A stretch of DNA of 64,000 nt. Origin: CBDBBY01 sp965205055 (GTDB lineage: Bacteria; Pseudomonadota; Alphaproteobacteria; Rhodobacterales; Rhodobacteraceae). Where the stretch lies: contig OZ242030.1 in the NCBI GenBank assembly GCA_965205055.1, positions 2,418,001 to 2,482,000 on the forward strand, in the 5' to 3' direction. The translations under genes and the position numbers were made by a program. Positions within the stretch are counted from its first letter, which is position 1. Each line of letters opens with the position of its first letter. Positions 25,097-33,197 of this stretch are shown in pieces. The notes beneath the pieces were generated by a model that worked only from the letters and a program-made list of their open reading frames with translations, searched no databases and was not told where the DNA came from.

Positions 25097-25882
25097 ATGG
25101 GTACTGCGCTCAACGCATTGAGATTGCTGGAATATTTTTCAAGCTCTCTTCCGGAAATCGGATTGAGCCAGCTCGCGCGCTTGTCCGGAACGAATAAAGC
25201 GACGGTTCTCAGGCATCTCCGAGCATTGGAAGAGTTCGGCCTGATCGAACAGAATCCGATGACAAAGTCGTATGCCATTGGGCCGGCATCCCTTCGGCTG
25301 GCCGCTCTGCGCGAAATCGCGAATCCGGGGCTGGAATCGGCCCGCCAGAAAATGCAGGCCGCCATGCTTCAATCCGGAGAAAGCCTGCATCTTTCCATGC
25401 TGGAAAAAGACATCCTGCAATCTGTGCTGGTGGTCGAAACGACGCAGCACAGCGTGCGCGTCAGCCTTGATCCCACCGAGATTCTGCCGCTGAACGCCAC
25501 GGCATCGGGCCTGTGCATGCTGGGTTTCGGCCCCGCCCATCTGATGGATGCCTTTCTGAGCACCGAAATCATGCGCTTCACCGAAACGACCCTGACCGAC
25601 CCCGACCGCATTCGGGACCGCGTCGGTCTGGGGAAGCAATTCGGCTGGTCCAGCAGCAACGGGAGTTACGAAGACGGCGTGCACGGGTTCGCGGCCCCGA
25701 TTTTCGGCATCGACCAGGTTGCCATCGGCACGATATCCATCGCGGTTCCCGCAATCCGCGCCACGGACGCGCGTTTGCCGCTGCTGCTGCGCACGCTGTC
25801 GACCATTTCGGACGAACTGACACGGAGTTTCGGCGGCCGGAGGCCCGAGGACTTCCCAACGGAATTCCACCCTTTTCCATGA
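25097..25882 (+). CDS. IclR family transcriptional regulator
   Basis: 261 residues from the ATG at 25097 (AAAGG seven bases upstream). The open frame upstream of it runs through tctC and its promoter region and is not used. The N-terminal winged helix is ALNALRLLEYFSSS, LSQLARLSGTNKATVLRHLR, EFGLIEQNP. The C-terminal effector-binding GAF-like domain includes LNATASGLCMLGFG and YEDGVHGFAAPIFG. It probably controls the divergent tctC-tctB-tctA-ALDH operon through the palindrome between them, with an imported carboxylate or derived metabolite as likely effector. It is the last gene of the catabolic block on the right. Confidence 0.92.
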   Translation: MGTALNALRLLEYFSSSLPEIGLSQLARLSGTNKATVLRHLRALEEFGLIEQNPMTKSYAIGPASLRLAALREIANPGLESARQKMQAAMLQSGESLHLSMLEKDILQSVLVVETTQHSVRVSLDPTEILPLNATASGLCMLGFGPAHLMDAFLSTEIMRFTETTLTDPDRIRDRVGLGKQFGWSSSNGSYEDGVHGFAAPIFGIDQVAIGTISIAVPAIRATDARLPLLLRTLSTISDELTRSFGGRRPEDFPTEFHPFP

Positions 25883-25913
25883 ACGCCCGACATGACCGGA
25901 GCCGAATTGCGGA

Positions 25914-26313
25914 AACGGTCGGAAGCGACCGCGCGGGAGGCTCGCTGATGCCGGATCCGGAAACCGAACGGTGGGAAGTGCTGGACGAGGCGGTTCTCGA
26001 TTCCGGCGACCGCGTCGCGCTTCGGCGGCGAGGCCCGCTGTACGTTGTCCGCTTCAACGGCTGGGAACTGATGTCCAGCCTCAACCCCAGCTCGGAGCTT
26101 GAACTTGGCAGGGCCGTCGGGCGCAAGCTCGGCAAGCAGGCCGCGCGCGTGCTGGTCGGCGGTCTCGGCATGGGATTCACTCTGCGGGCAGCCCTCGACG
26201 CGATCGCTCCGGGCGGTCGCATTGAGGTCTGCGAGATCATTCCGCAGGTGGTGGAATGGAATCGCGGCTTAATCGGCCATCTTGCCGGCTGGCCGCTGCG
26301 AGACGGCCGCGTC
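25914..26313 (+). repeat. Right copy of the 400-bp diverged direct repeat
   Basis: Aligns with 10088-10487 in direct orientation. This copy covers the upstream 34 bases and the first 122 or so codons of the intact spermidine-synthase-like gene. It begins 32 bases after the iclR stop codon, exactly at the right edge of the catabolic block. Confidence 0.8.
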
Positions 26314-26730
26314 ACGATAGTGGAAGCCGACGCAGGCCAATACCTGTCGCGAGCGGAACAAGCCTTCGACGCGATACTTCTCGATACTGACAACGGCCCG
26401 GACGGGATTCTCCGACAGGAGAATGAAGGACTTTATCAAGAAGACGGGCTGCGCTGCGTGACGGATCGGCTGAATCCGGACGGCTTTGCCGGGTTTTGGT
26501 CGGCCACCCGCTCGGAGGCGTTTGAAACCCGCCTGACGAGGCTCGGCATATCTTGGCATGCGGACCGCATCGATCTGGGGAAGCAGGGCCGAGAGCCCTT
26601 CCATGTCATCTACCACATCCGTCGCCGCCCGTCCTTGCCGACAGAACCGGCACGCCATGGGCGCGGCGGGACAGGGGCCGTCCCGCGGCCGGAGGACTCC
26701 AAGCGAAAATGCCGCTCAGGCAACGCTTGA
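25948..26730 (+). CDS. Spermidine-synthase-like methyltransferase-fold protein
   Basis: 260 residues from the ATG at 25948, which has GGGAGG seven bases upstream; an in-frame ATG at 25879 overlapping the iclR stop is less likely. The Rossmann core includes the nucleotide-binding VLVGGLGMGFTLRAAL, IEVCEIIPQVVEWNR with the acidic residue that contacts the adenosyl ribose, and ILLDTDNGPDGI. This matches the spermine/spermidine synthase-like family. Many such stand-alone bacterial members have no known substrate, so no polyamine role is claimed. A truncated, frameshifted copy lies 15.8 kb to the left. Confidence 0.75.
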   Translation: MPDPETERWEVLDEAVLDSGDRVALRRRGPLYVVRFNGWELMSSLNPSSELELGRAVGRKLGKQAARVLVGGLGMGFTLRAALDAIAPGGRIEVCEIIPQVVEWNRGLIGHLAGWPLRDGRVTIVEADAGQYLSRAEQAFDAILLDTDNGPDGILRQENEGLYQEDGLRCVTDRLNPDGFAGFWSATRSEAFETRLTRLGISWHADRIDLGKQGREPFHVIYHIRRRPSLPTEPARHGRGGTGAVPRPEDSKRKCRSGNA

Positions 26731-27027
26731 ATTGCGGACGCCGCATGCGCTCGCCCGCCGCGGTCGCGCCGGACCTGCCCGATGGACGCTGGATGTCGAT
26801 GGAAATGACCGGAAAGCATCGGAACAGAAAACTCGGCGGATCCTTTGCACGCCGTTTCTCCCCGGAAGGCGGCTGTGTTCGCACGCCGGACTTGGCTCAT
26901 CGAAGCGTCCATGTCGAGCGCTCGATTCCGGCCTCGCGCGGATCAATCCCTGAGATTTACATGTCCCTCCGGATGCGGCATATGGCGGGCTGGAAACATT
27001 GCGACTAATCATTCAAGCGAAGCTGCG

Positions 27028-28659
27028 ATGGGATGGTTGGAAAACGAAACTGGATTGGACCGCTGCGAAGCGAATTTCGTTCCGCTTACGCCGCTTTCCC
27101 ACCTGAACCGCGCGAAAATCGTATACCCGGAGCGCGAAGCTCTCGTCTACGGCGACCGGAGGTTCAACTATGCCGATTATCATCGGCGCGTTTCTCAATT
27201 GGCGTCCGCGCTGTCGAAGGCAGGCGTTGCGCCCGGAGACGTCGTCTCGAGCATGCTTCCGAACATACCGGCGCAAGTTGAAGCCCACTTCGGGGTTCCC
27301 GCATGCGGAGCGGTTCTGAACGCGATCAATTTCCGATTGGACCCGGACACGGTCGCCTACATTTTCAGCCACGCGAAGCCCAAGATTGTTCTGGTCGACA
27401 GCCAGTGCGTCGAATTGGCCGAGGTAGCGGCCGCGAAGCTGACGACGGGCTCTCCCCGGATTGTCGAAGTCGCAGACGAGCCGGCCGGCTTTCCGGCCAG
27501 CGGCCGCCATCCGGAATACGAGGAGTTTCTCGCGGGCGGCGACGGCTCCTTCCAATGGGCGATGCCGAAGGACGAATGGGAAAGCATCGCGCTGAATTAC
27601 ACGTCCGGAACCACCGGGAAGCCGAAAGGGGTCGTTTGCCACCACCGCGGCGCCTACCTGATGACAATGGGCACGGTCGTCAGCTGGCGCTTGACGCTGT
27701 TTCCCAGGCTGCTGACCGTCGTGCCGCTTTTCCACTGCAACGGCTGGAACCACACTTGGATGACGCCCGTTCTCGGCGGCACGGTGGTCTGCTGCCGCGA
27801 AATCCGGGCCAAGCCCATTTTCGATGCGATCGCGGACGAAGGCGTCACTCACTTCGGCGGAGCGCCGATCGTTCTGAATCTGCTTGCCAACGCAAGCGCG
27901 GACGAGCGCCGCGCGGCTAAACGCACGGTGGAGGTGTTCACCGCAGGCGCGCCGCCCGCGCCTGCCACCCTCCAGGCGGCGGAAGCTCTGAACTTCAACG
28001 TCACGCAAGTCTACGGATTGACCGAGACGTACGGTCACGTCGTCGAGTGCGTCTGGAAGGACGACGAATGGAAATCGCTTTCCACCGAGGAGCGGGCGTC
28101 CGTCAAGGCGCGTCAGGGCGTGGCGTTTCCGATGATGGAGAGCATTGCCCTCGTCGACAAGGAAAGCCGGCAGCCCGTAGCGCCGGACGGCGAAACGCTC
28201 GGCGAGGTCGTGATGCGCGGCAACGCCGTCATGAAGGGGTACTATCGCGACCCCGACGCGACCCGCGAAACCTTCGAAGGCGGCCACCTCAATACGGGCG
28301 ATCTGGCGGTCCTTCACCCGGACGGCTACATACAGATTGCGGACAGGTCCAAGGACATCATCATATCCGGCGGCGAGAACATTTCTTCCGTCGAGGTCGA
28401 GTCGGTCCTGATGCGCCATCCGGCGGTTTCGCTCTGCGCGGTTGTCGCCAAGCCCGACCCCAAGTGGGGCGAAGTGCCGCTCGCATTCGTGGAATTGAAG
28501 CGGGATGCCGAAGTCGGCGCGGACGACCTCGTGGCGTTCTGCAGGAAATCCCTGGCGGGCTTCAAGATTCCGAAGGGCGTGATTTTCCGGGAATTGCCGA
28601 AGACCGCCACCGGCAAGATTCAAAAATTCGAACTGCGCAATGAAGCCAAATCACTCTGA
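27028..28659 (+). CDS. AMP-forming acyl-CoA synthetase
   Basis: 543 residues from the ATG at 27028 (MGWLENETGLDRCEANFVPL), the start that fits the family; the open frame continues upstream to 26845 without homology-like sequence. Motifs are NYTSGTTGKPKGVV for ATP, VYGLTETYGH, the hinge HPDGYIQIADRSKDIIISGG, and the catalytic Lys in PKTATGKIQK. It joins a carboxylic acid to CoA through an acyl-AMP. Similarity in layout to medium-chain and DmdB-type (methylmercaptopropionate) ligases is noted, but the substrate is open. It appears monocistronic. Confidence 0.9.
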   Translation: MGWLENETGLDRCEANFVPLTPLSHLNRAKIVYPEREALVYGDRRFNYADYHRRVSQLASALSKAGVAPGDVVSSMLPNIPAQVEAHFGVPACGAVLNAINFRLDPDTVAYIFSHAKPKIVLVDSQCVELAEVAAAKLTTGSPRIVEVADEPAGFPASGRHPEYEEFLAGGDGSFQWAMPKDEWESIALNYTSGTTGKPKGVVCHHRGAYLMTMGTVVSWRLTLFPRLLTVVPLFHCNGWNHTWMTPVLGGTVVCCREIRAKPIFDAIADEGVTHFGGAPIVLNLLANASADERRAAKRTVEVFTAGAPPAPATLQAAEALNFNVTQVYGLTETYGHVVECVWKDDEWKSLSTEERASVKARQGVAFPMMESIALVDKESRQPVAPDGETLGEVVMRGNAVMKGYYRDPDATRETFEGGHLNTGDLAVLHPDGYIQIADRSKDIIISGGENISSVEVESVLMRHPAVSLCAVVAKPDPKWGEVPLAFVELKRDAEVGADDLVAFCRKSLAGFKIPKGVIFRELPKTATGKIQKFELRNEAKSL

Positions 28660-28743
28660 CGCAGCATTGAAATTCCTGCAGAACGCAAGTTTCAAAGAGT
28701 AGCGGATGGTTTCCGGCGGCCGTCTTTCCTGCGCGATTTTTCA

Positions 28744-29760
28744 ATGATTTCAAACGCGAAATTCGTTCGTCTGGAAGCGCCCGGGTACTGGCGCCAAAAT
28801 ATCGAGAAGCCCGGTCGCCATGTCGCCGTCCACTTGGGCGATACGTCGATCACGCTGTACAGCAAGAGCAACGTCGCGCTGGGACATTGGTCGCTCCATG
28901 GAATCCGGCGCATCGACGGCGGAGGAAGTCCGGCAATCTATGCCGTCGACTCCAGCGAAACCGAAGTCGTGGAAATCTCGGACGAAACGATGATCGACGC
29001 GATCGAACAGTGGCAGAATGAAAAGGCCGCAGCGCCGAAGAAATTCAGATTTCCGGTCAGAGGCGCGGTGGCGGCATTGCTCGCTTTGGCCGTCGTCGCT
29101 GCGATCGCGTATTTTGCTCCTCGAGAGGGACCAAGGCTCGTCGCTTCTTTCGTCACGCCTTCAAGCCGCGAAAAAATCGGCGAACGATTGTTTGAATCAT
29201 TGAAACCGGAGCTCGCCCGGCATTGCGAATCCCAGGAAGGCGCGGACGCATTGAAAAAGCTCGCTGCGAGGCTCTATCCGGAGGACCGCGTCGACATCAA
29301 GATCGTAGACGGTCTGGAGCCAGAGAGCGCCCATCTTCCGGGCGGAATGATAATCATCGACAAAAGCCTGCTTGCGCGCCATGACGGGCCCGAGGCGGTT
29401 GCCGGGCATATTCTGCTCGAACATCTGATCATGGCCGAAAACGATCCTGTCGCGCGGCTGATCGACAGAGCAGGTTTGCCGGCGGCGCCGAACATCGTAT
29501 TCGAACGTTTGATTGAAGATGAGTTGCTGCTCGACCTTTTCAAGTCGATGCAAGCCGAGCCGCCGCCTGTCCCGCCCGAGGAGCTTTTGGAACAATTTCG
29601 GGCTTCAGGATTCCCAAGCTCGCCGTTCGGTTTGACTTACGAGGGAAATCGGGAAGTTGCAAATGCCGCTGTCGAGAGCGATCCGTTCAAGAACGCAACC
29701 TATCAGCCTTTGCTATCCGACGGCGACTGGATCAGGCTCCAAGGCATCTGCGACGCCTGA
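28744..29760 (+). CDS. Single-pass membrane protein with degenerate M48-like region
   Basis: 338 residues, not recognised as a named family. About 100 cytoplasmic residues are followed by one membrane helix (104-124) and a periplasmic domain. Residues 197-210 (HLPGGMIIIDKSLL) resemble the strand that precedes the zinc motif in M48 peptidases, but where HExxH is expected there is GHILLEH (His222, Glu226, His227). Either a degenerate peptidase fold or a different metal arrangement. The 3' end overlaps lolD, on the opposite strand, by 48 bp. The start is placed at the first in-frame Met; no strong ribosome site is seen. Confidence 0.65.
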   Translation: MISNAKFVRLEAPGYWRQNIEKPGRHVAVHLGDTSITLYSKSNVALGHWSLHGIRRIDGGGSPAIYAVDSSETEVVEISDETMIDAIEQWQNEKAAAPKKFRFPVRGAVAALLALAVVAAIAYFAPREGPRLVASFVTPSSREKIGERLFESLKPELARHCESQEGADALKKLAARLYPEDRVDIKIVDGLEPESAHLPGGMIIIDKSLLARHDGPEAVAGHILLEHLIMAENDPVARLIDRAGLPAAPNIVFERLIEDELLLDLFKSMQAEPPPVPPEELLEQFRASGFPSSPFGLTYEGNREVANAAVESDPFKNATYQPLLSDGDWIRLQGICDA

Positions 29761-30441
29761 CTCTCCGATCAATCGCCCGCCTTCAAGCTTGACCGCGCGG
29801 TCCAGCTTGTCCGCCAATTCGAGATTGTGAGTGGCGATCAATGCGGAAAGTCCGGTCGCCCTGACGATTCCCGTCATCGTTTCAAAGACTTGATCCGCCG
29901 TCGCAGGATCCAGATTGCCGGTCGGCTCGTCCGCCAACAGGACGCTCGGACCATTCGCGAGCGCGCGGCAGAACGCGACCCTCTGCTGCTCCCCGCCGGA
30001 AAGCTCGGCAGGCCTGTGTCCCGAACGGCCTCCCAATCCGACCTTTTCCAGAAGATCAGCGGCGCGCGCAGCGGCCGCAGCCTTCGTCGCTCCGTTCGCC
30101 ATCTGCGGAAGCATTATGTTTTCGCCCGCAGTGAATTCCGGCAGCAGATGGTGGAACTGGTAGACGAAACCCAATTCGCGCCGCCGGATTCCCGTCCGCA
30201 CCCGGTCGGAAGCTCCTGTCACAGTCAGCCCTCCGATGCGGATGGTGCCCGAATCCGGAGTATCGAGCAGGCCGGCTATGTGGAGAAGCGTTGATTTGCC
30301 GGCTCCCGAAGGGGCAAGCAGGCCTACGGTTTCGCCCGGCGCGATTTCGATCTCCGCGCCATCCAGCACTCTGATCTCGTTTGCCGATCCCTTGTTGTAC
30401 GATTTGGATATCTCGTAAAGGCCGAGCGACGGCTCATTCAT
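29713..30441 (-). CDS. lolD: Lipoprotein-releasing ABC transporter ATPase LolD
   Basis: 242 residues. ABC ATPase with Walker A GLLAPSGAGKST, Q-loop VYQFHHLLPEFTAGEN, signature LSGGEQQRVAFCRAL, Walker B VLLADEPTGNLD and switch His in IATHNLELA. FHHLLPEFTAxEN is typical of LolD. It powers extraction of outer-membrane lipoproteins from the inner membrane for hand-over to LolA. It overlaps the end of lolC by eight bases, so the two are translationally coupled. The Walker A begins L-A-P-S-G rather than the commoner G-x-S-G. Confidence 0.95.
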   Translation of the reverse strand: MNEPSLGLYEISKSYNKGSANEIRVLDGAEIEIAPGETVGLLAPSGAGKSTLLHIAGLLDTPDSGTIRIGGLTVTGASDRVRTGIRRRELGFVYQFHHLLPEFTAGENIMLPQMANGATKAAAAARAADLLEKVGLGGRSGHRPAELSGGEQQRVAFCRALANGPSVLLADEPTGNLDPATADQVFETMTGIVRATGLSALIATHNLELADKLDRAVKLEGGRLIGESGVADALEPDPVAVG

Positions 30442-31720
30442 ACCGCAGAGCCTCCAGAGGGTTCATCCGAGCGGCGCGCCGGGCAGGAAACAGAGTGATC
30501 CCGAACGAAAGGAACAGCGAAAGCCCGACCGCGGACATGATGTCATTGAGTTCAAGCTTCGCCGGAAGCGTCGAAAGCAGCCGCACTTGAGGATCCCAGA
30601 CTCCGCCACCGAACAGGTAATTCACGAATTCGAATATGGGATCGATGTATATCGCGAACAAGCATCCCATCACGACTCCCGCCGCGGTTCCGACCAGTCC
30701 GACGGAGGCCCCGCAAATGAAGAACACCCTCAGCACGGCGCCTTCGCTCAGCCCCATCGTTCTCAGGATGCCGATGTCCCGGCCCTTGTTCTTGACCAGC
30801 ATCACAAGGCCGGACACGATGTTGGAGGTCGCGATGAGCACCAGGATCGACAGGATGATGAACATCACGTTGTCCTCCATTTCCAGCGCCCTCAGGAACG
30901 CGCCGGAGGAGTCCTTCCATGACCAGCCCACATAGCCTTCGCCTGCCGCCGCGAGGACGGCCGGCTCCAGGTCTTCGACCGCTTCGGGATCCGATATGAA
31001 GACTTCGATCTCGTCCGCCACGCCTTCCCGATCAAGAAATACCTGCGCTTCTTCGAACGGCAGGTAAACGCGGACGCGATCGATGTCGTATCGTCCGACG
31101 CCGAATATGTACACGACTTCGTACGTGTTGATCCTTGGAGACACGCCGAACGCCGTCTTCACCCCGTCCGGCGAAACAAGCCTGATCTCGTCTCCGACGC
31201 CCACCCCGAGAGTCCTTGCGACTTCCACGCCGAGCGCCGCTCCGTGCGCAATATCGTAGTGGTCGCCCGACGCCGTCTCCGGATCGGAAATCAGCGGAAG
31301 GGCATTGAAATCATCGAATCTCATTCCGTACAATTGAATGCCCGCGTTCCGCGCTTCGGAAGACGCCAGCAATTGCGACTTGATGATCGGCGCGACGCTT
31401 ACGACGCCGTCCACCCGCTTGATGCGCTCGACGACGTCCTCGTATTCGGCGACAGCGGTCGTGCTCCTTCCGTCCGCGTCCTCGTGAAGCGACGTTGTAA
31501 TGGACAAATGGGCGTTCGCGCCGAGTATGGTGTTGACGAACTCCGCGCGGTATCCCGACCGCACCGCCAGCGTCGCGATCAGCGCGAACACTGCTATCGC
31601 GATGCCGAGCAACGAGATCACGGTCATCGCGCTGACGCCGCCGTCGCTCCTTTTTGAGTTGAGGTAGCGCCACGCGATCAGCCATTCGAACGGCGCAAAC
31701 GGTGCGGTGCGTTTCTCCAA
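30434..31720 (-). CDS. lolC: Lipoprotein-releasing ABC transporter permease LolC/LolE
   Basis: 428 residues. The N terminus is FEWLIAWRYLNSKRSDGGVSAMT followed by a first membrane helix, the hallmark of the LolC/E family. A large periplasmic domain (about 60-275) follows, then three C-terminal helices (FIILSILVLIATSNIVSGLV; VFFICGASVGLVGTAAGVVMG; SAVGLSLFLSFGITLFPARR). As in many alphaproteobacteria only one LolC/E-type gene is present, so it probably works as a homodimer with LolD. It lies between proS and lolD on the same strand. Confidence 0.93.
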   Translation of the reverse strand: MEKRTAPFAPFEWLIAWRYLNSKRSDGGVSAMTVISLLGIAIAVFALIATLAVRSGYRAEFVNTILGANAHLSITTSLHEDADGRSTTAVAEYEDVVERIKRVDGVVSVAPIIKSQLLASSEARNAGIQLYGMRFDDFNALPLISDPETASGDHYDIAHGAALGVEVARTLGVGVGDEIRLVSPDGVKTAFGVSPRINTYEVVYIFGVGRYDIDRVRVYLPFEEAQVFLDREGVADEIEVFISDPEAVEDLEPAVLAAAGEGYVGWSWKDSSGAFLRALEMEDNVMFIILSILVLIATSNIVSGLVMLVKNKGRDIGILRTMGLSEGAVLRVFFICGASVGLVGTAAGVVMGCLFAIYIDPIFEFVNYLFGGGVWDPQVRLLSTLPAKLELNDIMSAVGLSLFLSFGITLFPARRAARMNPLEALRYE

Positions 31721-31784
31721 CCTGAATTCCTTTCGACTCTGCCGGCGAACGAGGCAACGAAGGCCGGGCGTCGCCGTTGAGCGG

Positions 31785-33125
31785 CTACGCGGCGGAATAA
31801 ATTTCTTTCACGCGCTCGACCGCCCGAGACGGCGGAAGCTCTTCGGTCTCGCCTGTCTCGCGGCAGGTCAGCTCCACTGCGCCCTTCCGCAGATTTTTCG
31901 GGCCGACCGTGATCCGCCACGGCAGGCCGATAAGATCCATCGTCGCGAATTTCGTGCCCGCCCGCTCCGGCCTGTCGTCGTAAAGCGGCTCCAATCCCAT
32001 TGTTTCGAGGTCCCGGCAAAGTTTGTCGCATATCGAGACGCAGTCGTTGTCGTCGACGGCCAGATTGATGATCCCGACATGGAAAGGCGAGACCGATTCA
32101 GGCCAAATGATGCCCTTCTCGTCATGCTTGGCTTCGATGATGGCGCCTGCGAGCCTGGAAACGCCGATTCCGTGGGAGCCCATATGCACCGGAACCCGCT
32201 CGCCGTCCGCATTGACGACGAAAGCGCCCATGGGTTCCGAGTATTTGGACCCGAAATAGAATATCTGGCCGACTTCGATCCCTCGCGACTTCCGCCTGGC
32301 GGCCTCGGGCACCTCTCTTTCGAAAGCTTCCTGATCGTGCGTCTCGTCCGTTCTGGCGTACGGCCTCGTCCATTCCTCCATGATCGCGGCGCACTCCTCG
32401 CGCGAGTCGAAATCCACTTTCCGGTCTCCGAGCCGCAACTCCAGTATGCCGCTGTCGAAGTAGACTTCCGACTCGCCCGTATCCGCGAGCACAAGAAACT
32501 CGTGGCTGTGCTTGCCGCCGATCGGCCCGGTGTCCGCGCGCATCGGCACGGCCTTGAGACCCAGCCGCTCGTAGGTTCGAAGATAGCTCACCAAGTGCCT
32601 GTTGTAGGAATGGATGGCCGCGTCCTTGTCCACATCGAAGTTGTAGCCGTCCTTCATCAGGAATTCCCGCCCCCTCATGACGCCGAAGCGAGGCCGGATT
32701 TCGTCCCTGAACTTCCACTGGACGTGGAACATCGTAAGCGGGAGCTGCCTGTATGAATTGACGTGGCTTCGGAATATGTCCGTAATCAACTCTTCGTTAG
32801 TGGGGCCGTACAGCAGATCTCGACCGTGGCGATCCCTGATTCGCAGCATTTCCTCGCCGTAGTCGTCGTATCGGCCTGACTCGCGCCAAAGCGACGCGGG
32901 CTGGAGCGTCGGCATGAGCATCGGAATATGTCCGGCCCGGACCTGCTCCTCGCAGACGATCCTCTCAATTCTCCGGAGAACCTTCAGGCCCAGCGGCATC
33001 CACGAGTAAATTCCTGCGGATGCCTGCCGGATCATGCCTGCGCGAAGCATTAGCCTGTGGCTGACTATCTGCGCTTCCGCCGGCGTCTCCTTGAGAACCG
33101 GCAGGAAATAACGCGACATACGCAT
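31785..33125 (-). CDS. proS: Prolyl-tRNA synthetase, short alphaproteobacterial type
   Basis: 446 residues from MRMSRYFLPVL at 33125, the conserved family start; ten further codons upstream are not conserved. Class II motifs are present: LRAGMIRQASAGIYSWMPLG, motif 2 in FRDEIRPRFGVMRGREFLMKD, and motif 3 in GSHGIGVSRLAGAIIE. The editing insertion of about 180 residues found in gammaproteobacterial ProS is missing, as in other alphaproteobacteria, so mischarged Ala-tRNA would need a separate editing factor. The gene starts a proS-lolC-lolD series (64-bp gap). Confidence 0.95.
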   Translation of the reverse strand: MRMSRYFLPVLKETPAEAQIVSHRLMLRAGMIRQASAGIYSWMPLGLKVLRRIERIVCEEQVRAGHIPMLMPTLQPASLWRESGRYDDYGEEMLRIRDRHGRDLLYGPTNEELITDIFRSHVNSYRQLPLTMFHVQWKFRDEIRPRFGVMRGREFLMKDGYNFDVDKDAAIHSYNRHLVSYLRTYERLGLKAVPMRADTGPIGGKHSHEFLVLADTGESEVYFDSGILELRLGDRKVDFDSREECAAIMEEWTRPYARTDETHDQEAFEREVPEAARRKSRGIEVGQIFYFGSKYSEPMGAFVVNADGERVPVHMGSHGIGVSRLAGAIIEAKHDEKGIIWPESVSPFHVGIINLAVDDNDCVSICDKLCRDLETMGLEPLYDDRPERAGTKFATMDLIGLPWRITVGPKNLRKGAVELTCRETGETEELPPSRAVERVKEIYSAA

Positions 33126-33197
33126 CGACGCTGTCTCCGCTGATCCAACCTTCAAAGCCGCCCATTTAGGCGATCAAGCTGCGATGGGCAAGAATTC

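Noticed and set aside
26731..27027. Several overlapping open frames between the spermidine-synthase-like gene and the acyl-CoA synthetase gene
   Set aside because: All are short, mutually overlapping and without conserved features; treated as intergenic.
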